Part shown: positions 31,985-39,509 of the stretch, piece by piece
Numbering within the stretch: the first letter of the stretch is position 1
Layout of the letters: each line of letters opens with the position of its first letter
Assembly (NCBI GenBank): GCA_032718475.1
Contig: JAUCBJ010008946.1
Location: forward strand, 1-39,509
Length of the DNA stretch: 39,509 bases
Origin: Nemertoderma westbladi
Lineage: Eukaryota; Xenacoelomorpha; Nemertodermatida; Nemertodermatidae
Direction: 5' to 3'
Program-made: the position numbers and the translations under genes
Notes under the pieces: model-generated
Databases searched by the model: none
The model's input: the letters and a program-made list of their open reading frames with translations, nothing else
What the model was told of the DNA's origin: nothing

Positions 31985-32387
31985 TACCCGCTTGTTGAGT
32001 CTTAATAATTAAATTTATTTATTTATTTTTATTTGATTAAATATTAATACTTATCATTGGTTTAATTACTACTACATTAGCTCTTATGGAATTTCCGAAA
32101 CTATTTATAGGAGAGTGGACGAGGAAATTAATTATGACCAAAACATACAATACATTCAAAGGCATATTTTCAATATAAATCCACATTACTGATAGTGCAA
32201 TTGACATGAACCGCAACAAAATAGATATAATTAATTCAATGTTAAGTTATTATTAGAGTTGCTAGTTAAAGTTGCCTTATTTTATAATCAATACAAATTA
32301 TATAGGCCCTAGATATAATTAGACATTTGCATCTAAGCGAATTGACCAACAATCATTTACTCTTCTTAACTATGCCAAAGTTAATTG
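31985..32387. other. Gene-free AT-rich stretch
   Basis: No feature seen. Confidence 0.4.
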
Positions 32388-33930
32388 TTATTGAACCATT
32401 GATTGTAGCGTTGATTGTAGGAAAAGCGACTTGACAGCATACCCTGCTGATGCAGCATCAGTGCATTCACCTATCCAGCTGTCATCATCTCCATCGGGGA
32501 ACAAGACATCTTGATGAACCACTATTGTGACACTTTCCACATCCCATCCTTGGAGCTCCTGTGTCAAAATTCGGATTTTTTCAAATTCGGAAATTCTGAT
32601 CACTGCCATCCGCGATTCATAGAGAGTGTTAGTATGAGTGTTTCCTGGGACGACACCAGACAAGACTGTACTAACTCGATATTGTGAGTTTTAGAGGGCC
32701 TTTTTAAGTAACTTGAAGTCTTAGAAAGACTCTTATGCACAAGATGAAATAGGGCATAATTTGCTGGTAAATTGCTATCAGCAATAGTTTGTGCAGCCAT
32801 CTTTCTACAACTCATTGGGGTTATTCTCCGCTCCTCATTAGCTTGCTGTCCTTCTCGCAATATAGCTGTCAGGATTTGTGTAAAATGGTTCTTACCGATG
32901 GGCTGATTTGTATACCACCTCCAATCTCCTTTAGCAGTAGACAGCTTTGGGCGAACCCAATACTGCTCTTCAGGATTAACTTTTCCTTGTGGGAAATGCT
33001 TAGAAATGAAGAGATCATTAGGTAAACAGGTCAAACTGACTTATCTTACACTTCATAGGCCCTCAGCCCGAATGATACGGACATCTCTAACTGATCCACC
33101 TTTCCGAGTTTTTGTACAGCGTCCTTTCAAAGTAAGATAAAACTTTTTATCCTTAGTAGATAGAATGTAACTTGTTCGTCTCCTATTTGCATATTATGCA
33201 TTTCAACACTTGGGCGAGAACCAAAATGCGTTGTCATAACAAGTAGAGGGTATTTCTTAATGTCGTGGAGTTCCCATATCCCAGCAAACCTTTCTTTCTA
33301 AGTATCTTAAAATCACCACTTTCCAATGGATCACTGGCGTTAGCAAGATTGCCCATCCTACTCTCTTTGATCTGCTTCAGGCGGCATTGAAAGATCTCTT
33401 TGGTTTTTGTGAACTCCGGTTTTACAAGAACCCCATACCCTATGTCTTTGTAGAGCAGTAGAATTCCATAAAAATACGTTTGTAAGGTGGTTGTTTCGAA
33501 TTTTTCTCCAGATGATTATTTGAATTCTTTCAAAAAACCATTAGTATATCGAGCTAGATAATTCATATTTAGATTATCAATATTTCGTCTTTCTCCTTTG
33601 AGAATGAGATATTTCGATAATGCTGCGACTGACTGTTTTGTTGACCACGCTGTATTGTGATTTCTATTTTAAGCCAAATAAACATCATCATCTATCTCCT
33701 GCGACATACCTTTCATATCCTCTGCATCACATTCGCCCTCCAACTGCTCGTCTAGTCTTTCTGCTTGCGCCTAACTATTATTTATGGTAACTCTTGAACT
33801 GGCACCAGTATCAGCGCCAGCTGGGAGTTGTTGATCACCCCACTCATGTCATTGTCCACTAGCTTCCTCCAACTCAACAATAAGTGCATTTAGACAATTG
33901 GTATCCATATCCATAGGCCTATTGCTAATG
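32388..33930 (-). pseudogene. Crypton/KIAA1958-like tyrosine recombinase pseudogene
   Basis: On the minus strand the pieces run in order. An acidic N-terminus at about 33900-33680 is followed by NRNHNTAWSTKQSVAALSKY and GYGVLVKPEFTKTKEIF, then RMGNLANASDPLESGDF. This matches the N-terminal core-binding part of animal Crypton-derived (KIAA1958/QRICH1/ZMYM-like, DUF3504) proteins. Next come LLVMTTHFGSRPSVEMHNM and TKTRKGGSVRD, then WYTNQPIGKNHFTQIL and the catalytic C-terminus TPMSCRKMAAQTIADSNLP ... VHKSLSKTSSYL. In this family the boxes read HSxR...GHK...Y. Here the Arg, the second His and the Tyr are present, but the first His is Met. Stops near 33515, 33660 and 33770 and frameshifts near 33110 and 32650 show the copy is dead. 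The tail after the recombinase (SGVVPGNTHTNTLYES) fits the xSGVV end seen in this family. Confidence 0.72.
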
Positions 33931-34211
33931 CTTTATAGATATCACGGTAGAGTGTACTACTGATATTTGTTAGATTCAAAAAGGTATTAGTATTGTGGCT
34001 ATAAATAAAAAATGATTAACTATAGGAGCGTGACTATATACTAATACTAATAATTAATATTAATAATAATATTAAATAATAATATACTATAATTATTGTC
34101 TGTTCGAGAACGGAATATACGGATAAAATACCTGAAGCAAATTAATCTGTATAACTACTGAGGCCGTATTAGTTATTTTCATGTGCAGAGTTTTGCTGTA
34201 CAGTAGTGATT
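33931..34211. other. Gene-free AT-rich stretch
   Basis: AT-rich with ATTAATA-type low complexity near 34040-34090. No feature supported. Confidence 0.4.
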
Positions 34212-34969
34212 GGCATTGGTACACCTTGGGTGGGTACCCGTAGTTTGACCAATTTTTTCATATAAAAAGGCTTTTATCAGGAGGTTTTTTTTCTATAACA
34301 AATATTTGACCTTCTGACAGTAGGATGGTAGCTAATGATTTTGATTTTGTGTTAGCTAGTACTTTTTTTTAGCTAATGAAAAAAAATTTAATTTGAAAAA
34401 ATTTTATAATTGTTTTCTTGTGAAAATGGCTATTATCATGATTTTTTTTGTTCTCGAACAAATATTTTACCTTTTGTCAGTAAGATGGTAGCTAGTATTT
34501 TTGATTTTGTGTTAGCTAGTACATTTTATACGATATTAAAAAAATAAAACTGTGTGTTTGTGTGTTATAAGTTCTAGATTTAAAATACTGCAGTTCTAAG
34601 AGGTCTACTAATCATTTAAAGTGACAATTTATTAAGACAATTTATTTATTAATTTATTAAATTAATAAGGGTTGTATGTATGTATGATTCCTGGACTTCC
34701 TGGACTTTTTTCAGAAAATGTTCTAGAACAGAAAAATATGTTCTAGAACAAAAATATTTATCAAATTTGATAGCTAGCACATCTTCTATAACATTTATAA
34801 AAAAAATATCAAAAACTAGCTAGAATAAAAGATAAAAATGTGTTCTAGAACAAAAATATTTATCAAATGTGATAGAAAATATAATATAATATATACAAAT
34901 ATAATAAAAATAGCAAAAACTAGCTAGTATAAAAATCTGGTCAATGGGTACCCAAGGTGTACCAATGCC
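34212..34969. mobile_element. Fold-back/MITE element A, 758 bp
   Basis: GGCATTGGTACACCTTGGGT followed by a 3-base insert and TACCC at the left end (34212) is mirrored by GGGTACCCAAGGTGTACCAA (ending TGCC at 34969). Just inside both ends is a GACCA/TGGTC word. The left half has two ~155-bp repeats containing GACAGTA(G/A)GATGGTAGCTA and TTTGATTTTGTGTTAGCTAGTAC. The right half carries GTTCTAGAACAAAAATATTT twice. There is no ORF of note, so it is non-autonomous. A target-site duplication could not be fixed. Confidence 0.75.
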
Positions 34970-35035
34970 ACGATTACCATCTCACATTCTTACGAAAGCT
35001 TTGTACTACTTGATTATTGGGAAAATACACACCGC

Positions 35036-36079
35036 GGTACTACTATGTTATGGGTACCCACTTTTTGACCGTTTATTTGACCACGTTAATGTCTATTATC
35101 TTGAGATTTTTTGTTTTAGAACATTAATGTCATCTTCTGTTAGACGTTAGCTATTGTTTTTTTTATGGTAGCTAGTGATTTCTTTTAGGTAGCTACTGTT
35201 TTTAAAATTACAAAACCAAATTTTTGGTACCTAATTTTTGATCAATTTTTTTACCATATTATTGGATATATATTACATATTGGTTACATATTGGTTACAT
35301 ATTATTTTTTATTAAGGTAGCTAGTGATCTTAAAATTACAAAATAATATTTTGGACCATGTTAATGGATATTATCAAGATGGTTTTTTGTTCTAGAACAT
35401 AAATTATTTCACCTTCTGAGAGAGGTTAGTATGGTAGCTAGTGTTTTTAAAGGTAGATAGTGATCTTAAAATTACAAAAGAAATTTTGTAGTGCCCCTTT
35501 TATTTAGACAAATGACTAATAAAAAGATAAATAAATCCAGTAATAAGTAAAATAGGCATAAATAAGTAAAATATGTAAAAACTCTATTTTTGACATCTGC
35601 CTATATTTTGTATAAAAAACATTAAAAACAAACAATTACTTGCTACTTTGACTATCAAATAAAAATTACTAGCTGCCATCACTCATTAATTATTCCATGC
35701 AAATATATAATTGAGAATTAAATTACCGGTATATCTTACATTTACTAGCTAATAAATAGTACTAGCTAACACAAAATTAAAAGTACTAGCTACCATCTTA
35801 CTGTCAGAAGGTCAAATATTTGTTCTAGATAAAAAACCTCATAATAAAATATATTTTTACAAGAAAAAAGTTGGTCAATTTTTTTTTCAATTTTTCAGTT
35901 ATAATTTTTTTCACTAGCTAATAAAAAGTACTAGCTATAACACAAAATCAAAATTACTAGCTACCATCGTACTGGCAGAAGGTTAAATATTTGTTCTAGA
36001 ACAAAAAACCTCACGATAAAAGCCATTTTCATATGAAAAAATTTGTTTAAAAATTGGGTACCCATAACATAGTAGTACC
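35036..36079. mobile_element. Fold-back/MITE element B, 1044 bp
   Basis: A perfect 25-bp terminal inverted repeat begins GGTACTACTATGTTATGGGT at 35036 and is mirrored by TGGGTACCCATAACATAGTA ending at 36079. The interior is built of the same words as element A (TAGCTAGTA, TTCTAGAACAAA, GATGGTAGCTAGT). They are in one orientation on the left and inverted on the right, with two ~163-bp repeats near 35787 and 35950 in the right half. There is no coding capacity. Elements A and B share a GGGTACCC block close to their ends and almost all internal vocabulary, so they are relatives. Confidence 0.78.
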
Positions 36080-36333
36080 CACACAGATTGATAAGGAAAT
36101 TACATAAGGAAATCATTATGGATGAAATTGAAATCCTTTACGGTAGGCTTATTCTCTCCAAAATTAGCAGGCCTACAGTACACAAATGGGGGTTAAGTTT
36201 AGCTACTTCCATCTCAGTTCTACCTTGCGTAGCAGCGTTTTATATATATAGTTTTTTTTAGTACAATCAATAATTACTAGCTAGTATAATCTCATAATAT
36301 TTCACAATCTTGAATAAATTAATGTTTGAAATA

Positions 36334-36532
36334 CAGGGTGTCCCATAAAATTTGTTACTACTTTGAATTTATATAACTCCCACGTATGTTGGATAAAATA
36401 TAAGTTTTTTATATCAAATTAAAGCCAATATTCTAACTTAGATTTTGGTCCGTGTTTGGAGTCACAACGTTGTTATGGAAACAAAATACAGCCAATTGAA
36501 TTCAAAAGCCAGATTTTATACATTCGTAAGTG
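36334..36532 (+). repeat. Left terminal inverted repeat of DD41D element
   Basis: An arm of about 199 bases starting with CAGGGTGTCCC. It would be the transposase binding end on the 3' side of the minus-strand gene. Confidence 0.85.
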
Positions 36533-36864
36533 AAGCTTCGAGGCCGTTTAAATAGGTAATGCGCTATTTGGACGATACATGGTCATGAACATTGCTTGTT
36601 TGTTATGAAAGGTTAAAATTCGAGGAACGTTGGTCATAAAGTGTATTTATTTTTGGTTATTTATTTTATTACAATTTATTTTGTGCCAATATTCAACATA
36701 CTAACTAATCTGACAAACAAATAAAGTATACAATCAATGCAATACTGTATGTATGCATACACACACTAGCATTAAATAATAAATAATGCCTGTGACGATA
36801 TAATAAACCTGGAATAATTGTAATGTACTTGTAATGTAATTGAATCTAAGAGTTAGATTAGACA

Positions 36865-37926
36865 CTAGAAGTTTAATGCTATTATTGTACCGGTATCTAC
36901 TTTGTAAATCTCTATGTGGCCACCTCCTATTTCCTGCACTTTTTCTAGTCTACTCATCATTTCTGCAAAGGATCTCTGAAGATGGGCTTTCGGTATTCCG
37001 TTGAAGGCTTCAGTAATAGCAGGACGAAGTTGGGCCAAGGATTCAATCGGTTGGCTATAAACTAAGTTCTTAATGTGGCCCCATAAATAGAAATCGCAAG
37101 GTGTCAGGTCCGGGGAGCGTGGTGGCCACAGCACTGGTCCATCTCTGCCAATCCAATGTCCGTTAAAATGACAGTCCAAATAATTCCTAACGATAAGCCC
37201 CCAGTGTGGCGGTGCACCATCTTGCTGGAACACAATATCGCTATGATGGATTCCTAACCGAGGAACAAAAAATGAAGATATCAAATCTAAATAACTGGCA
37301 CTTGTGACAGTTGGTGTATCAAAAAAGTATGGACCAATTAATCGTGTGCGAGACATAGCTGCCCATACAGTGACCTTTGGTGAGTCGCGAGATTTTTCAG
37401 CGATTGAGTGTGGGTTTTCCTTTCCCCAAATCCGAGAATTCCATCTATTTACTTGTCCATTGACATGAAAGGTAGACTCATCACTAAAGAATACCTTGGA
37501 TAAGTCCTTAGATTCTAGAAAGTTCAATATCTGGGCCGCATTATTGACACGTCTGGTGTAGTCGTTTTGTTGAATTGCATGTAGGAGCTGAATTTTGTAA
37601 GATTTAAATTTGAGTTTCTTAATAACTCTTTGAATACTGCTACGACTGTAGCTTAATGATAGTGATGCCCGCCTCAGTGATGTCTTGGGATTCTGGATAA
37701 AATGGGCCTCAATGATTTCTCTTGAAACACGAATGCGTCTTCCTGACCCCTTTTTTCTGGTGAAACCGAATTCGGATGAAAGTTTTTTCACGAATCTTAA
37801 AATTTCAGCGTTTTTAGGAAGACGCTGATTTGGAAATTTGTGTCCAAATGCACTAGCTGTCAGTTTGGGCGACTTAGTTTCAAAATACGTTTTTACAATA
37901 AAAACTTTCTCTTCACCAGAGAACAT
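36865..37926 (-). CDS. Tc1/mariner-superfamily transposase (DD41D), intact
   Basis: A complete 353-codon frame starts with ATG at 37926 (MFSGEEKVFIV). It shows an N-terminal helix-turn-helix of the DUF4817 type (about residues 1-45), a basic GSGRRIRVS linker, and a second helix-turn-helix (TSLRRASLSLSYSRSSIQRV). The catalytic core follows: FFSDESTFHVNG (first Asp), KVTVWAAMS, VFQQDGAPPH (second Asp) and SPDLTPCDFYLWGHIK (third Asp). Counting gives 41 residues between the second and third Asp, hence DD41D. The length and absence of stops mean the protein could be functional. It would cut and paste the element by binding the terminal inverted repeats in the nucleus. Similar transposases are widespread in arthropods and other animals. 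The right end of its own element looks damaged, so it may now act only on other copies. Confidence 0.93.
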   Translation of the reverse strand: MFSGEEKVFIVKTYFETKSPKLTASAFGHKFPNQRLPKNAEILRFVKKLSSEFGFTRKKGSGRRIRVSREIIEAHFIQNPKTSLRRASLSLSYSRSSIQRVIKKLKFKSYKIQLLHAIQQNDYTRRVNNAAQILNFLESKDLSKVFFSDESTFHVNGQVNRWNSRIWGKENPHSIAEKSRDSPKVTVWAAMSRTRLIGPYFFDTPTVTSASYLDLISSFFVPRLGIHHSDIVFQQDGAPPHWGLIVRNYLDCHFNGHWIGRDGPVLWPPRSPDLTPCDFYLWGHIKNLVYSQPIESLAQLRPAITEAFNGIPKAHLQRSFAEMMSRLEKVQEIGGGHIEIYKVDTGTIIALNF

Positions 37927-38032
37927 GGTTCCAACTTAAAACACAAGAGTGAACCAAAATGGTAGCTAGTCTTATTTCCATAGCAACACTAACTTTCTCA
38001 TAAAATAAATACCCGCAAAAGACTAGAACATG

Positions 38033-38220
38033 CACCTACGAATGTATAAAATCTGGCTTTTGAATTCAATTGGCTGTATTTTGTTTCCATGACAACGTTG
38101 TGATTCCAAACACAGACCAAAATCTAAGTTAGAATATTGGCTTTAAATTGATATAAAAAACTTATATTTTATCCAACATACGTGGGAGTTATATAAATTC
38201 AAAGTAGTAACAAATTTTAT
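38033..38220 (-). repeat. Right terminal inverted repeat of DD41D element
   Basis: It is the complement of 36345-36532 with about five substitutions. It lacks the terminal CAGGGTGTCCC block that ends the left arm. Confidence 0.85.
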
Positions 38221-38621
38221 AACATCAAAATTATTATTCCTTCATTATTATCAATTCAATTATTATATCAATTACCTCAAAAAATCAGGATTATACGGAT
38301 ATAATAATACTGGTTTGTTGCACCAGTAATGTGTAAACAAAAAACGAGAATTAATGATAAACAGAGATTATCGTTTAAACAACTGATCAACATTTTTGAC
38401 AAACATACGATTAGGATTGTTTTACTATAATCTAATACGTTAGGCCTACTCAAATACTCTTACTCTTACAAATACTATTAATACAGTAATTATAATAGAA
38501 CAACAAACTGACAAACCTTAGGCCTACCGTATTATTTTATTTTTTCTTGTACTAATGTACAATGCCATAACTAGGATTAGTAGGCTTCCATGTAAATTTA
38601 GAAATAAATGATTAATATTGA
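38221..38621. other. Gene-free AT-rich stretch
   Basis: No feature seen beyond low-complexity AT-rich sequence and two AGGCCTAC words. Confidence 0.4.
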
Positions 38622-38687
38622 CTTGCGGCGAGGTTTTCGATTATTTGCGACGAAATGGCATTTGCAGTGAGACCACCTCGCCGCAAA
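38622..38687. repeat. Short inverted repeat with GCGGCGAGGT arms
   Basis: CTTGCGGCGAGGT at about 38622-38634 pairs with ACCTCGCCGCAAAG at about 38674-38687. It uses the same GC-rich word as the neighbouring element ends and is probably a remnant end or a nested copy of that family. Confidence 0.6.
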
Positions 38688-38689
38688 GA

Positions 38690-39260
38690 CACCTCGCCGC
38701 ACATTATCTAGTAAGTTTATGCTTCTACCAGTCTTGCAGTCTACAAGACAGGTCTACACATTCTGACTTTTTTTTTAACAATTCGCTATCACCAGCATCA
38801 CCTGCTTGGCATTGACAGTCGGGGAGAAGTTATATTTTCGCCTGAGTTGAAAATTCAACTTTCAGTCTTTATTTTTCAGTTTTTTTTAAATTCAACTTTT
38901 TATTAACCCTTCCCCGGTATGGTAAAAAATTATCCTTCACTGGTAAAATGGGGTATTTTTATACCCCAAATTGATAAAGACATTTTAAGTAACATTAAAC
39001 AGAAAAACAATTTCAATTCCCCTCCCAGAATTTACCAAATAGTGAAAAAATAATTGGGAATTTTTTTTTCAATTTGGTTGAAGTCTACCCAACGCTCAAT
39101 GCCACAAAAGTTATCCCACTACAATCGCGATCATCGTTAACATCGCGATGGGGCGGTTTGTTTGTAACAAGATACTATCATAGCGAAGCATTAGCTGTGA
39201 GAGTGTTTTCTCATTTTAGGTTTTTTTTTCACCTCGCCGCAGATAATGTGCGGCGAGGTG
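38690..39260. mobile_element. MITE with GC-rich 20-bp inverted ends, 571 bp
   Basis: CACCTCGCCGCACATTATCT at 38690-38709 is the exact complement of AGATAATGTGCGGCGAGGTG at 39241-39260. The right end is itself a hairpin (CACCTCGCCGCA-7 nt-TGCGGCGAGGTG, 39230-39260). The interior is AT-rich without coding capacity. At about 38903 it includes TTAACCCTTCCCCGGTATGG and, 50 bases on, GGGGTATTTTTATACCCC. These look like the TTAA-CCC end of a piggyBac-type non-autonomous element, perhaps nested. The second end of that nested element was not found. Confidence 0.6.
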
Positions 39261-39509
39261 ACCAGCCAGCATCCAACTATAAACGCGAGCGAAGTGAGCA
39301 AAAATTGTTAACTCTTTTTAAACATAGTGATATAATTTCAAGTAGAGTGGATATGTTGCCAGTGCATGCATGCATTGCTACAGTTACATGACATTCATCT
39401 GTCCATATGCGTGCCAGGATCCTCAATGCGCACCACACGACCCTGTTGCTCCGCGCCAGGATCCTTAACCCTATTAGTACCGGGCTATAAAATGTTGTAC
39501 AAATACCGG
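39261..39509. other. Window end with a possible piggyBac-type terminus
   Basis: No gene. GCCAGGATCCT occurs twice, near 39413 and 39456. TTAACCCTATTAGTACCGGG at about 39466 has the form of a piggyBac-type left end (TTAA followed by CCC), but the window ends 25 bases later, so this is only a candidate. Confidence 0.3.

Larger units (their letters stand above)
36334..38220. mobile_element. DD41D Tc1/mariner transposon
   Basis: The left terminal inverted repeat starts CAGGGTGTCCC at 36334, directly after TA, and continues ATAAAATTTGTTACTAC to about 36532. The right copy, inverted, covers about 38033-38220. Over about 188 bases the two arms differ at only about five positions by eye (for example near 36416, 36453 and 36460). 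The outermost 11 bases present on the left are not recognisable on the right, where the sequence after TTTTAT reads AACATCAAAA. The element contains one intact transposase gene on the minus strand. The long inverted repeats and single gene fit the IS630-Tc1-mariner superfamily. Confidence 0.88.

Overview
This is an AT-rich eukaryotic window, most likely from an invertebrate animal. Three things point that way: the mix of repeats (BEL/Pao LTR retrotransposon, RTE-like LINEs, piggyBac, Crypton-like and DD41D Tc1/mariner elements), the minisatellite and fold-back repeats, and the absence of bacterial gene organisation. The species cannot be named from the sequence. I find no convincing single-copy host gene. 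Almost everything recognisable is mobile or derived from mobile DNA.

Layout. Positions 1-202 hold the 3' tip of an RTE-like LINE with a (TAG)n tail and a 10-bp flanking repeat. About 740-2760 is a C-rich minisatellite with a 348-bp higher-order duplication. About 3297-3950 holds three small tandem repeats. From about 4503 to 18268 a second RTE-like LINE lies on the minus strand. It is split by an 11.9-kb LTR retrotransposon (4780-16694) that has two 1233-bp LTRs differing at four positions by eye and a 5-bp target duplication (GCGAT). That retrotransposon carries one intact 1371-codon ORF (Gag, aspartic protease, then only scraps of pol). It has no reverse transcriptase, RNase H or integrase core. 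It also has a separate, broken 3' coding region of unknown identity.

From 18.8 to 26 kb there are minisatellites, degenerate repeats and a tRNA-derived SINE head, with no gene I can support. Between 26.4 and 30.4 kb a SWIM-zinc-finger (HMGXB3-like) pseudogene on the minus strand stands head-to-head with a piggyBac transposase pseudogene on the plus strand. A 198-bp MITE lies at 31784-31981. A Crypton/KIAA1958-like tyrosine recombinase pseudogene occupies 32388-33930 on the minus strand. Two fold-back elements with GGTACC-containing termini fill 34212-36079. A DD41D Tc1/mariner element with an intact 353-codon transposase fills 36334-38220. A GC-rich-ended MITE lies at 38690-39260.

How the parts relate. 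The most unusual object is the BEL/Pao element. Its insertion looks recent, yet it lacks the enzymes needed to copy and integrate itself, so it was presumably mobilised in trans by a full-length relative. It kept an open Gag-protease frame and unusual structured leader sequences. The remaining elements are independent residents in various stages of decay.
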